Assembly (NCBI RefSeq): GCF_020921035.1
Contig: NC_063150.1
Location: 8,680,001-8,744,000 of the forward strand
Source: Rhodamnia argentea
Taxonomy: Eukaryota > Streptophyta > Magnoliopsida > Myrtales > Myrtaceae
Reading direction: 5' to 3'
Length of the DNA stretch: 64,000 nucleotides
In this document: piece by piece, positions 13,049 to 25,960 of the stretch
Position numbering within the stretch: position 1 is the stretch's first letter
Layout: each line of letters starts with the position of its first letter
Program-made: the position numbers and the translations under genes
Notes under the pieces: generated by a model
What the model was told of the DNA's origin: nothing
What the model saw: the letters and a program-made list of their open reading frames with translations, nothing else
Database searches by the model: none

Positions 13049-16000
13049 ATGGCCGCCAATTTCCTCCTCCTTCAGTCCCCATCCTCCATTTCTACTCTGT
13101 CTAATTTCCATGCGAAGCTTCACACCGCGCGGTTCAGACAACCCACTCCCGCTAAACTGAATGGTGTGTGTGGAAGGGGCTCTGAATTCTCGATAAAAAA
13201 GGGTTTTTACGACAATGGCCGAAAATATTTTCCCTTTTGAAAATGCCTTGTTTGCTTGTTTTCAGGTAACTACAGATGGGCGACGACAATCACTTGTGCT
13301 TCTTCGAACGGCAGAGAGCCTGAGTCTGTGGACAGTGGAGTGAAGAGCGTTGAGCGGTTGCTCGAAGAAAAACGGCGTGCCGAGCTGTCTGCTCGGATTG
13401 CTTCCGGCGAATTCACGGTTGAGCGATCAGGGTGAGTAACAAATCTCATTCAATTGCGGGTCGTTGGAATTTGGCAAAGAAAAGCAAGAATCTTGATGTG
13501 TTTAGCTTGTTCCCCATGGAAATTGTTCATCTGGGTGTGTTCAGTGAGAGACATTTCCTGCTTTGGCTGATATTATTCAAATTGTGACAGTCTTGTGGTC
13601 TGCTTAGATACTAATTAAGAAGAAAGTTCACCTCTAGGTCTCCACTCGACATGAAAGTTATTGCCAGCTAATCTGGGTCCTCTTCAGATTTTTCTCCAGA
13701 AAAAGGCGTGTTTGATTTCTAGTAGTCTTGTTCATGTGCCAGAAATGTGTAGTGTACTGTGCTGAGCACAGAATATATAGAACATGTGACTACCCCTGTT
13801 TCGAGACATCTAAAGGTTGCATCTAAGCAAAGTGGACGTTGAGATCTTTGTTCTTTTTTCCTGAGTAAAGGGATAACTCATCTACTTAAGAAGGAGACCA
13901 ATCCAGTGTCAACCCAAACTCATGGTACTTCAAGGGTGTTGAGCAATGACATTTCATTTGTTACTGGGAAGAGCATAAGAAACAGATTAGAACTACTCCA
14001 ATTGTTTTGAGAATAAATTAAGAATTGTTTTAATTTACAAGCCCCCAATGTATCTTTGCTGATTATGACTTTTCTTCCCCCTCGTCCGGGGTTCCCCTCT
14101 GGAAAAAGTTTTCCATCTCAGGTGAGGAATGGCTTGTCAAAGTTGGGTGTTCCTCCTGAAGTTTTGGATTTTTTCTTTCAATGGTTTGATTCCAGTGAAG
14201 ACCATCCGAAAATTCCAGAGGCAAAAGGTGCAGTTAAGGCCATTCAAAATGAGGCCTTCTTCATCCCCTTATATGAACTTCATCTCACATATGGTGGAAT
14301 TTTCAGGTTGACCTTTGGTCCCAAGGTTTGCTCCTTCTAGATGTGCATACAAGCTCTTATTGTTTTGTTATCTTTCTTATTGAAAATTCAAGAATTGTCC
14401 CACTCCCAGTTATGCGCGAATTCTTAGTATTCTAGCCAGTCATTTATTGATTTCTGGATGCAGTCCTTTGTAATAGTTTCTGACCCATCAATTGCAAAGC
14501 ATATATTGAAGGACAACTCAAAGGCTTATTCAAAGGTATATGATGGTTGACTTAATTGTTCTCCTTCAAATTTTCATGAGTTTCTGGAGATATGTCAAGT
14601 GTGTCTTTGAATTTAAATCTGAACTTTGTGATGAATAGGGTATTCTGGCAGAAATTTTAGAGTTTGTCATGGGAAAGGGTCTTATACCAGCAGATGGGGA
14701 AGTATGGCGAGTACGTAGACGTACTATAGTCCCCGCTTTGCATCAGAAGGTAATGCAATTTCAGTTAGTTCACTTTTATCATTCCCGATGCTAATTTAGT
14801 AGAAGTTAAATCTCTCTCTTTTCTCATATAATCTCTTGTTCATTGAAGTCCTTAATTTTTTTGGTAGTTTGTAGCGACTATGATTAACTTGTTTGGACAA
14901 GCTACCCAAAGACTTTGCGATAAGCTTGATGCTGCTGCTTCTGAAGGGGAAGATGTAGAGATGGAGTCACTCTTCTCCCGCTTGACATTGGACATCATTG
15001 GGAAGGCAGTTTTTAACTATGATTTTGATTCACTGACAAATGACACTGGAATAATTGAGGTAATGTGCCATTTGTGGTTTGTAAAAAAATTGTTTGATTG
15101 TGCCAGCCTGTTTAACTTCTTTCAAAATCTTTGATAGTTCATTTATTTCCATGACCTCTTTCTTGATAGAGCAGGCTGTTTATACTGTGCTGCGGGAAGC
15201 AGAAGATCGAAGTGTTTCACCTATCCCATTTTGGGAAATTCCTATATGGAAAGATATCTCACCAAAGCAAAAGAAGGTCAATGAAGCTTTGAAGTTGGTC
15301 AATGATACCCTTAACGAATTGATAGCGATATGCAAGGTGACTTTTTTTCGTCCTGCTCTGCCTAGTCAAATTTATTTTTCCTTATATTCATGCATCTATA
15401 TATCACTGACGTAGTGATAGTTTCTTTCCAGACATCCTATATTGTCTTAGGCTTCTGTTATTTTTCATTTGTTTAGCAATTGGGCAGCAATGAATATGCT
15501 CCATCTTTGTTTAATGTGGTGATAAAGGCTGTGTCAGATACTACTTTTGCTGTATCTGACTAGTTGCGTAGCTCATCAATAGGTAATAGATTTGCAGAGA
15601 CAGTTAAAGTTTATGACTTCGTATTTGCAGAGGATGGTAGATGAGGAGGACTTGCAGTTTCATGAGGAATACATGAACGAGGAGGACCCTAGTATCCTTC
15701 ACTTTCTCGTGGCATCGGGAGATGATGTACGGTGCCCTGATTTTCCAATTTTTGTTAATTGTCTACCCAGATTGCTGAAGAAATCTTGCACCTTTTTGTA
15801 GGTTTCAAGTAAGCAACTCAGAGATGACCTGATGACGATGCTGATAGCTGGACATGAAACATCTGCTGCCGTGCTAACTTGGACCTTTTATCTTCTATCG
15901 AAGGTACTTGGAGTGTATTCCAAAAGAAAAACACGCGATGGAAACAAGACGACGCTTTACTATGACTAAAATGTCTATGCTATGGACTAGATCATTGATA

Positions 16001-18188
16001 AGTTTATTTTGATTTGACAATTTGGAGTTAAAGGCAAAGTACATGAATAGCTTCTCCGCTTGCCTAATGCATTTTTCACTTGCACAATTACAGGAGCCTA
16101 CCATCATGTCCAAGCTTCAAAATGAGGTAAGTTGTTGGTTTTTTATATTAGACTCTGTCTCATGTGGTATCATTCCTATCTCCCAATGAAATGTAAAAGA
16201 AATAGCATTAAAGTTTGTTGCATCAATTAGTTCTCTTTCCAGACCTTGAAAATGCATTTCTTTGCACCATTACCATGATTTGCAACATGAGTTAACTTTA
16301 TTATTTGGTATCTGCAACTGTATGTCCTGATTACAAATTTCATTTTCCTTGATGGTATGTTTAAAGTTAAATCACATTTTTTTTTTCTGATCTTACCACT
16401 CTTTTAGGTTGATTCTGTTCTTGGTGACCGATTACCAACCATCGAGGACGTGAAAAAACTCAAGTATACAACTCGAGTTATAAATGAAGTAATTTTTTTT
16501 TTTCTCTTTAACTAAGTTAAGGTGGAAATTTCGGTTTCTTGTGCACAGGATTGACATCTCTCTCCTTTTGTCCAGTCATTGAGGCTCTACCCACAACCAC
16601 CTGTCTTGATTCGTCGATCTATTGAGAGTGATTTCCTTGGGAAATACCCGATAAAAAGGTGATTGTCTTCTAAGTTTCTTGACCTCATGGGGACAATATA
16701 CTCGGGAAGTACCTCTTATCTCTAGCTGTCTAGTTTAATCTTGGTGAAAATCTCAAGTTGTTAAAATTTTCTTGATTGCTTTTCTTTTTTGATTGCTTGA
16801 GAAAGATGTCCTTGAGGAATGTTCTAATCTTGGTATGATTTATTTCGTTGGGGGAAAGCTTCCGTTTGAGATACTTTCTAATTTTTTGTTCTTCATGGTT
16901 GGTTTGTAGTTGAAAACAACTCTTTACTGAGTTATTCAGTTAACGGGAACACATTAGTACTCTGGAGCATCATTGATCCCCAGATTTCCATCAAACTGAG
17001 TCTTAAAAACATGCGTTGTCCTTCTGTGATCTTCGAGGATTAAATTCACTGCAATCTTTGTATAATCATGTATCCATATTTCTGTTCAGAATAATGCTTC
17101 TGCCCTTAGTTAAATAATTAGTGCTCCTCCACTAATTTTTAGTCCGTACATCTACTACATATGTTCAAGTAGGTGTATCAACTTGACTTTATAATGATGT
17201 ATCTGGTTGACTGACAGGGGCGAAGATATCTTTATTTCTGTCTGGAACCTGCATCGAAGTCCACATCACTGGATTGATGCAGACAAGTTCAATCCTGAAA
17301 GATGGCCGCTAGATGGACCTAATCCAAATGAAACCAATCAAAATTTCAGGTTTGTTAGATGTCAAAATATTCCCTCTGTAACTTTTACTTAGAAATGCAT
17401 TATTCATCAATGGTTGTGAATTTTTTTGGCTTATCCACATATCGTCAGTAATATCTGATTGTTTGTTGATATCCTTCAATTTTCTCACTCAGTTACTTGC
17501 CCTTCGGCGGAGGACCTAGGAAATGTGTAGGGGACATGTTCGCATCTTTCGAGGTAATGTTTTGAATCACTCGTTTTCTATACTCATTTACAGCACACTT
17601 CATTTAGTAGGTTGTGAGCGTATCACTTGTCTAGTTGATTATAAGTTTCTCCTGTTTCTGCATTCATTTCATGGCAAAGATCTATTTACATGTAACACTG
17701 AATGTGTTTTTATCCTGCTAATGAGCTGCCTCATTTATTGATGCAGACAGTAGTCGCGGTGGCAATGCTTGTCCGGCGATTCAACTTTCAAATCGCTCTT
17801 GGAGCACCTGCTGTGAGTGATTTTATTATGTCCTCCCTCTGTAAATTTCTAGATGGATTTGAAAAACTGGTGGCCGTTTATTTAATTTTCACAAAACTTA
17901 TGAACACCGAAACTTTCTATCCTTTTGATTTGTAAAAGGAGTTGGAACTGTGATTGAAACAGCAAGAGAGCAAATTCTTACCACAGAATCTGTATCCAGG
18001 TAAACATGACCACAGGAGCAACAATCCACACAACCGAAGGGTTGAATGTGACGGTTACACGAAGGCTACAACCCCCAATTGTCCCTACATTAGAGATGCC
18101 ATTACTTAAGGTGGATGCCTCCACAAGCAGTCCACAAGGGGATTCAGTGTTGAGTCAGAAAAGTGAAGTTACATCTGCCCATTCTTGA
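13049..18188 (+). CDS. CYP97A: carotenoid beta-ring hydroxylase, cytochrome P450 97A family (LUT5-like), chloroplastic
   Basis: This plastid P450 hydroxylates the beta ring of alpha-carotene on the way to zeinoxanthin and lutein. The model has 16 exons: 13049-13163, 13266-13431, 14109-14325, 14464-14535, 14639-14749, 14868-15059, 15175-15336, 15631-15726, 15802-15903, 16094-16126, 16408-16488, 16576-16658, 17218-17349, 17493-17553, 17747-17812 and 18000-18188. All are GT-AG, and the total is 625 codons with no stop. The N terminus is Ser/Thr-rich and basic, like a transit peptide. It is followed by the family signature [21 protein letters not shown]450 landmarks are the I-helix AGHETSA near residue 393, the ExxR motif ESLR (E449-R452) and the heme loop [10 protein letters not shown] with Cys532. 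The sequence follows remembered Arabidopsis CYP97A3 almost exon by exon. The start is the ATG at 13049, which opens the transit peptide. The gene runs tail to tail with the UGT80 gene about 730 bases downstream. Confidence 0.95.
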
Positions 18189-18915
18189 ACTTCTTGGGCG
18201 TTTTGCCGCATCATTCATTGTGATTTATCTTTGGGAAATGCATTCCCTTTTCCTGTAATATATTTTTCCCCTCAGCTTTTTGGGGAACATGTATGTGTAC
18301 AATGGAATGGTTGCAGTCTCCGAGAAGTAAATTGGATTGCGTATTCGAGTTTATGTGTCTCTATTTATTTGGCCCTATGTCATATGCTGAGGACACCATT
18401 CGCAAATTTGAGGGTGAGTTCTAATGTCCAGAGCGTCCCAGCGGAGCCAGCAGTAATGAATGGAACAATCACAAGCAGAAGCCAAAAACTATTGGAAACT
18501 TTGCATCTCACCTCCAGAAATCTGGTAAATCTGCCTTGCTGAGTCACAAAGCAGACCGGACTGCAAGTGAAGTTGTTTAGTGCATCTAGCTCGGTCTCGC
18601 CAAAAATGACTTTGACTTGGTGGTCTTGTGTTAAGATCTCTTATTTGCCTGACCTTATATGTTGTCATCACTCATCCCAATAATTCATCTTCCATGGTTT
18701 ATTTCCACATGAATATATTATTTGCCAGAATCAAAGATAGCTGGACAATTGATGAACACAGTGAAACTTCAAAAATAATCTGATATTGGTCCAACGAATT
18801 AGTTCAATGAAATCCATGTTCTTGCCTCAGCTCATTTTGAGGATGCAAGTTGCGCAACGAATCTAACAATTGGAGGTGATTACATAAAATGAGAGCAATG
18901 ACTTGACTTGCAAGT

Positions 18916-21900
18916 TTATGAGCAGCCGAAGCATCGTCTAATCGAGAGAAAGCTAGATGGAGCAGGCACTAATTCACATTCTGAACTCGAGTTCCTGCGA
19001 GGAAAATGCTTATAGAAGGCGTTCACCGCTCTACCCACTCCGTCTTCATTTTCCATGGCTTTAGCAAGGTCCATTGCACGCTCTTTCACCTGTTGCAAGA
19101 TAGTCAGGGACTAATTGATTCAGAAACGTGAAGCAAAGATGCAACGGTACCTTAGGATCCAGCATGAATCTTATGGCATCAATTAACTTCTCAAGAGAGA
19201 AACCATCAACTGGAATGGGTGCCGGACCTACTCCTCTGGCATATACTTGTTCACCCCAGAAGGTCTGGTCTCCAAAGAAAGGTATAATGGTCGTCGGACA
19301 CTGTTTCCATTGGAAAAGCGGGGAATGCACATAAGCTTAAAGGCCAATTGGCATCTACAAAAAGACTGATATATAATTACAGTTCATAACCGATCCAAAA
19401 ACTTACTGCAGCTCTAAGACCAGCAGCAGTTGTACCAGCACCTCCGTGATGTACCTGGTAATAGGTGCACACATATCAGTTACCAGCTGTGGTATTCCTA
19501 GATGAAATGCAACTAAAGAACTTGAAAGTTGACTTCTGGAAAGATGTCATATTCATTTTTTGTGGCATCGAAAGAATAATTAATGAATTGATTTTGTCAG
19601 ACAATGTGTAAAAGCGTTCAACTAACACATAGTTTGGCAAATACGTCGAATATTCAGTAGCATAAAGATTTGTGTGAATAGAGCTGCCCAATCCTCAGTT
19701 CAATGGTTTATCTGCCAGAAGAATACTGCAGGTTCTCCTTTTGGTGTAGCAGAACAAGTCAATAGATGCAGGTATGTACAGAGGTTTGATATTGGTAAGC
19801 AATGCCGGAAAAGAGGTTCAAGGCTCCTCCAGCCACCACAACTAAGATGTTCATATATTAGGTAATGGTTCACATACAGCAGTTGCTTTAACAAAACTAA
19901 AGAGTTCTCCTTTCTCCATGTACTGACGTGAAAGCTCATCACTTTTATGAACCGGATGATCATTGTTTGCTGCTCTGCAATTAGACGAAATGACTGGCCG
20001 AACAAGTTAACTTCACATGAAAGAAGCTCAGAGTTTTACCACTGCACTACATCTTGCAAAAAGCCAGTCATGGGGACAGTTATCAAGAAGGTACACGGAC
20101 TCCTTCGGTTCTGACACTGCGGGACAGAAGGGCAAGAGAGCATCAAAATATCAGTACACACTATCCATACAAAGCTTATGACATGGAAAGCTCACTCCAG
20201 AATTAGTGTAAATCAATTGAGCATTTATGCAATCTTGAATCAGCAGAAAGAGGATCCAAAACATACAGTTTCCAAGACCACCCCATCCTTTACTAATGAT
20301 GCCCCTTTGCCCAGTTGCTTCAAGAGCTTTGATTATGATATCTGTCATTCTCTGTGGTTCTTGAACTGGCTGCTCATATCGACACAAAGGGAAAACTGAT
20401 CAGGGCAGAAAAAGGAAACAAATCCAATGATCAGTGCAGAGATGCCGACAAGAAGGAACTCACAAGGCTACCAAAACCAATGTAGATGGGCTTGTCACCT
20501 TCTTCTAGCCATTTCAACAGTGAATCTGGTGGTTCATAACTTGATGCAAGGTCAAGAAAACAAAAGCCAACTACATCAATCTTGGGTCCCCAATCTGCAG
20601 AGTGAAGAAAGCCGGGCAACATCACGAAAGACATCCTTAAAAAGTACACAGATAACAAAAGGTGTTAGTAATCCAAGTTCATTATATCATTGAAGAAATC
20701 AACAGTGTGGAAATTAAGGTTACATAACTTGGAATATTGATTCAACTGGGAAAGCTATCAGTAAATTTGCATCGAACTTGACTCTACCTTTAGGTTTAGG
20801 GACAAGGTGAGGACTCCATGTATAACCAACAGGCACATCAGGAGGAGGGCTATTGGATCCACATAAATATGTGACAGGTCTAAGCTTCAACTTTTTCTTT
20901 CTGAACTCATTAATCATGTCTCGTGTCGCAAGCCAAATTAATGCATCAATAATTTGATAAGACAGCTGTAAATACGTTAAAAAGCATTAAGGATATGATA
21001 TAGAAGGCAGCTATGAGAAACGAAAGAATCCTCACAGACTTACTTTATACCCAGCTGGTTGCTTCACACGGGATAGAGGATGTGGAAATTCACCAGTAGG
21101 GCTGAGGCAAATGTTTTATTATCAGTGTGCATAGCATCAATGTGTAATGCATGCATCTCCATTAGTACATGCAGCATTTAACAAAGATAATAACTAGGTC
21201 GAATGACTAAACAGAAGTTTATTTGTGAGAATTAAGATTCTTGCTGTAATGGGAGGGAAATAAAGAAGGTAGGTAGGTAGAGCTGCAATTAGATTAGAAA
21301 ACTTACGTCCATGGCATTGTGAAAAATATATGAATTGGTATTTTTAGTGCCTCAGCAACATGAATATGCCCTAAAAAGTATCTTCGCACGGTTAGCTGCA
21401 GTCCGTTATTTCTTCAAAGCAATGACTAAAGTAGTCTATGTTGCCATGACTACAAGACCAGTGACAACATAAAGAAGGCTAATCATTGTACTAAACCAGC
21501 ATTCTCCACATAGAATCTACCATACTAGAAATCACCATCACCAACCTTCCTTTCACCTCGAGTATAATGTTTTGGCTAGAAGAAGAAGGAGGAGGAGGAG
21601 GAGGAGGAGGAGGAGGAAGTCTCACCACATGCTGGAGGATTAGCAATTATTGCGTCTGCTTCAAACGGCATCTTAGAATGAGGATCGGGATCCATACATG
21701 CAGGAAGTAAAGAGAGAATAATATCCTTCAATTCATTTCTCTGAATTTGAATTTCTGAAGGTCCTGAAGGTAAGATGCCTTTGTTCTTCACCATGTCTGC
21801 AGGGAAAAAAATGAATCAATTGAAATATCAGCAGAGGAGAAACATCTTGAGGGGTTCGTATTCTTACAATTACTCATTTCTGCCATCTAGTTTTGCAAAA

Positions 21901-24319
21901 AAAGTAAAAGAACCAAGACAAGAATGAGAAACCTACACCAAGCAAGAACTTTCGGATCTCCACCCAGAGGATAAAATTCTAATCCAGCAGTCAAGACAAA
22001 CTCTCTGAAGTTTGAATGAGTTGCTAGTCTTACCCGGTGGCCATGTTCCTGCAGGAGGGATTCTTACAATTGTCAGTTCAGAGCAGCAGTTTAATGCACA
22101 GCTATTATAATCTTTAAATTGTTTGAAAGGCGTGAGGTGTGCCTTCAGCAGACTATGCAGTGAATATAAGCGAGCCATGAGCATAGATGGATTGACATAT
22201 TTAGCATCTTTCCGCACATCATTTTCAGAGTTTTGACATAAGCTGAATCAAATGTTGATCAGTCAAGAGAAATGATCCAGAATAAGGAATCTGGACAATT
22301 TGAAAAGTTCATGGAGATTGCTGAAACATGAGCAATTGGTTATAATCATGCTTTGAAATGGAAACTCTACAATTATAGTAATTGCCAGCATTTTGAAATT
22401 CATCAAGAGCTGGACGCAACCACAATGCCTGCAGCGTATCCCCTCTCTTTGCTTTCTTCATGTAGTTGTGCATTATGTTTTTTGATACTTCAATTTTTTT
22501 TAGGACTATGCTGGAGAAATAGTCATTTAATAGTGTGTGACGGCAAAAATTGATGATTATCATCCCTCTACTGGAATAAAAGCCCAGTCAATTTCCAAAG
22601 CAAGAATATGAAGACAAAGTCATACATCGCCATAACCTGAAAACGTTTTCCAATAGCAACAAATGGCTGTACGTCTCCTCGTGTTCCAACAATGAGCATT
22701 ACTATTTGCAGCGGAGGTAAATCTTGAATGTCTGCCATACCAGGGTCTTCATCTGTTGGTCCAATGGATGGGAATTCAGGCTCGAAATCAAGGTTTTGAG
22801 GCTTGATGTCGAGTGAAACTTCGAGCTGTACGGTTCCATCAGTTTTAACAGTAGCAACTTGATTGAGCCACTGGAGCTACAAAATTTGGTAATTAACTCA
22901 ATCAAGCCATAAATCAAAATCGTGTTACATAAATCTGATCAACCAAAGATGCAACTAAGACGTAAATTGTTCATGCTGCCAAAGGGAGTCGCGATGCCAT
23001 ACGAAAAGAAGAGACTCTAGAATGGTAGAGGTAAATAGAGCTTTGGCTACCTTTTTTGACACAGAAATTTTCTCATCAAAGAAGTTTGCTGCAAATAGAC
23101 CTAGAGTTTTTTTGTGCTTGCAATTCTCAGTTTTCGTAATTTGGCAGGAACTTGTCTCTGATTTTCCAGAAGTTGATGCTTCGCCAATTGTCTTCTGGAC
23201 GGTTGGAATCCCGTCACTAAGCCCTGAAAAAACCGGATTTCCTTGAAGTATAGCACATGAATATCTCAAGCAAGAGAGAAGGTCCAAATGCACCGAACCA
23301 TAGGCATACCAATAGGCAAGTATGGAGGAGCTTCCAATTGGCAACTTGATTGGAACGGTTAAGACAAAACGCGGATCTTATACATAACTGTCCTAAGAAT
23401 GGAGGTGTGAAGCAGATGGTTACATATCTAGCATGAGAAGGCGTGTTGAGTATGCATGTGACATAATGCTCCAACACATCTATCCTGGATCAATTGCAGA
23501 TGCGTTCGAGAAATTTTGGAACCACTAGGATCATGTGCCACTAGCAATAAAGCCATCCACGGAAAAGGATAGAATATGAGAACATCAGACCTTTGCTATG
23601 AAAGAAAAGTGATCTTTCAAGATTGTTGTGTGAGTAATTGCCGCTACCTTGCATCTATCCCGGATCAATTGCAGATGCGTTCGAGAAATTTTGGAACCAC
23701 TAGGATCATGTGCCACTAGCAATAAAGCCATCCACGGAAAAGGATAGAATATGAGAGCATCAGACCTTTGCTATGAAAGAAAAGTGACCCTTCAAGATTG
23801 TCATGTGAGTAGTTGCCGCTACGTTGCATCGCACAACTAATTAACAGATTAAACAAGGGCAACCTCATGGAATGTCAAAAGGGCATGTCACAATCACTGA
23901 TGAATTTGCGTCGAATGAAACAACAGTTACCTTCACACAATCACACTCAGCTAGTTAAGACAGCATATCAAAAGGATCACTAGGTTCAAACTTCCAAAGA
24001 GACCAGACGTTTAGTTGGCTTTCTCAAAAACAATCGAACAGCTGGAGATACCTCGACAAGGGGTAGTTTCAATGCCTTTGGCAGAACAATTTAGGGCTCG
24101 AGGAGTAATTATTTGTCAACTTTTTATCCCATGCCGCGCTGTACACGAGACACGAGGCACATGAACACACAGAATTTATGAGTAGTAAGGCAAGCTAGAA
24201 TAAGCATAAGCCAAAATGAAATTGCAAGCTTAAAGCTTAAAGCAAAACCAACCTGAAGATCCACCATCGTTTTCCTGTCCTTCCATGTCCAAAGGAACTC
24301 TCAGTGGAGCGGTCCCCAT
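18916..24319 (-). CDS. UGT80: sterol 3-beta-glucosyltransferase, UGT80 family
   Basis: It transfers glucose from UDP-glucose to the 3-hydroxyl of sterols, making membrane steryl glucosides. In coding order the 14 exons are 24253-24319, 23051-23223, 22637-22876, 21937-22048, 21626-21796, 21307-21370, 21044-21101, 20788-20965, 20464-20594, 20267-20369, 20040-20116, 19407-19454, 19151-19300 and 18916-19089. They total 1746 nt (581 residues), and every junction keeps frame. The GT-B N-terminal lobe starts with [17 protein letters not shown] (about residues 140-156). The sugar-nucleotide region reads [15 protein letters not shown] (459-) followed by [17 protein letters not shown]. The C terminus RRCFGCS matches UGT80A proteins. 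The N-terminal 80 residues are Ser/Lys-rich and weakly conserved. Intron 1 carries a 175-bp tandem duplication, and the intron between the fifth and sixth coding exons carries a GGA microsatellite. I cannot decide between the UGT80A and UGT80B branches, though the C terminus favours UGT80A. Confidence 0.94.
21587..21618. repeat. (GGA)n microsatellite in a UGT80 intron
   Basis: About ten GGA/AGG triplets lie in the intron just downstream (in transcript sense) of coding exon 5, next to its donor site at 21625. Confidence 0.8.
23477..23829. repeat. tandem duplication, two copies with 175-bp period, in UGT80 intron 1
   Basis: The block from CATCTATCCTGGATCAATTG (23477) to the TTGCAT at 23654 is repeated directly from CATCTATCCCGGATCAATTG (23652) to 23829. 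The two copies differ at only a few positions, for example GAGAACATC versus GAGAGCATC and GTGATCTTT versus GTGACCCTT. The high identity suggests a recent duplication. No coding potential is seen. Confidence 0.9.
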
Positions 24320-24636
24320 GATCTCCAGAAGATGTCAATCCCTTTATCAAGAGAAAGGAACAAGGGAAAGGTGATGAACTTGTCAAAAGAACTAAAAGTC
24401 CCACAACAACGAAAATGAAACAGGGGGCACTGGTGCCCAATTATACAACACGATATAGGAATAAGAAGGAGGGGAAAAATGGCTGACAGAAGAATCTACC
24501 GTTGTCTACGTGTCTACTTTTGTGTTGTCAGATTGGAAAACATCAGATTATTCCATGCTTTTCTTTTTGCGAGGAAAGATTCAAACACTGGACTGCCTGT
24601 CTATTCTCCCAACCATAACGAGCACCCAAAGACACT

Positions 24637-25107
24637 GTTCAGTCATAATCAATCTTAGTTTCAGGACGGAGGGAGGTGAAATGGAGCAGAGACATTCCAG
24701 GCATTGTCCATGCCACGCGGACAGGAGTGGTTGAGGACTTCCATTCACATCGTTGGTCTTTCTGTTCCTTGGTTATTACGAACGCTAATGGACAAGACAA
24801 GAAGCAAAAACAGGGGAACCGACACAAACCAGACAAGAGTAACAAAAACCAAAAACCAGTTTAGCCCCATAAGGCCATAACTAACCTTCTTCTCATACCT
24901 GCTCTTTGGAACTACCCCCCTGGTTCCTGATGCTGAAGACGGGGGCTCCCAAAAGTTCTCCGAACGGTCAAACCGTTCCAAAGATACGAAGTCGTATGAT
25001 AAACTAGTTCCATCCGGATCCATGTATTTCTTTGCATTACAAAAAGTCCAATCTTTTTTAATGTGGAAGTTCAAGATTGACGTTAACAAAAAGTCAACTT
25101 TTTTCAA
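24637..25107 (-). CDS. hypothetical small membrane protein between two divergent genes
   Basis: A minus-strand frame of 120 codons spans 24745-25107. A more natural start is the internal ATG near 25024, giving MDPDGTSLSYDFVSLERF and a charged, Ser/Pro-containing segment ending SRYEKK. A strongly hydrophobic stretch of about 33 residues follows (GLMGLNWFLVFVTLVWF onward), long enough for one or two membrane helices, with a polar tail. A GTTAGT donor-like site sits immediately after the SRYEKK codons, so the hydrophobic part could instead be intronic and the first part a 5' exon of another transcript. No family is recognised. It could be a real short membrane protein, an alternative exon or chance. 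Confidence 0.3.
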
Positions 25108-25729
25108 TTCAGAGCATGCTGTCTTAATTCCACAACCATCATAAGAAAGACCAGCCGAAAATCAGTGGGTGTGAAACTGGGCGCATCAAGTACCCAGTCC
25201 AATGTCGGATAACATATGGTTACCTTAATATTTTGATTGGACATGTCATCCTTGACTTACTTAGTACTATGTTGATTGAGCTAAATATGTTCAGAAACCA
25301 ATTCTCCATTGTAAAAAAAAGAAGATGAGAGAACAAAATTTCATAGTATAAAGTAGTTAGCTTAAAGGGTAGATGCCTATTGAAAAATATCTAGACGGCC
25401 TTCCTCAATTCATGCATTGGGTATCATTGATTAGGACACGAAAAATTCACCCTTTGACTACTCTTTTTGTGAGATTGATCCGCCAAAATCAAGTCCAGTC
25501 CTTCTCCTCCTATTTTTTTAAGTAGGTGAACTTCCTTCATTAGAATGTATCAGACTTCTATTCCAAACAATCCCCTTCCATCCGAATGAGACAATCACTC
25601 ATTTCAAGTTGTCCTCGAAGGAGCCAAAAAAACAGAAATCCACCTCATTACGTATATCTTCAGAGCCCAACTGGGGCATGTTGGACTTGGGCCCGAAATG
25701 ACTCTCTCTCCATCAAATTCGCACGTGCC

Positions 25730-25770
25730 ATGTGTGTGGGCCCCACCTCACAAGTGATGACGTGGCATTC
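25730..25770. promoter_or_regulatory. G-box/ABRE-like TGACGTGG and GGGCCCCAC box in a divergent intergenic region
   Basis: TGACGTGGCA lies at 25758-25767 and GTGGGCCCCAC at about 25736-25746. Both match known plant promoter elements (bZIP-type ACGT core; TCP/site II-like GGGCCCAC). They sit between the UGT80 start (24319, -) and the SANT-domain gene (26881, +), upstream of a CT-rich leader. Confidence 0.4.
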
Positions 25771-25930
25771 CGTAGCTCCCTCTCGACCATGCGTCGCACG
25801 CTTACTCTCTGTGTGTCGTGTGTCTGCGTGCGTGTGGGCCACCCTCGAAAAGCCTGTTTACGCTGAAATGACAATTGAATTGACGTCGGAAACTGGGAAA
25901 CGAAACGTTTTGATCAATACCCCTGTTCAA

Positions 25931-25960
25931 TGCGCGCTCTCTCTCTCTCTCTCTCTCTAT
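25931..25960. repeat. (CT)n microsatellite in the presumed 5' leader of the SANT-domain gene
   Basis: An uninterrupted run of about 13 CT units is followed by CTATATCGG. CT-rich leaders are common near plant transcription starts, so this may mark the 5' end of the plus-strand transcript. Confidence 0.7.

Noticed and set aside
23022-23246. Plus-strand frame in UGT80 exon 2
   Set aside because: Antisense of a minus-strand exon that joins in phase to its neighbours.
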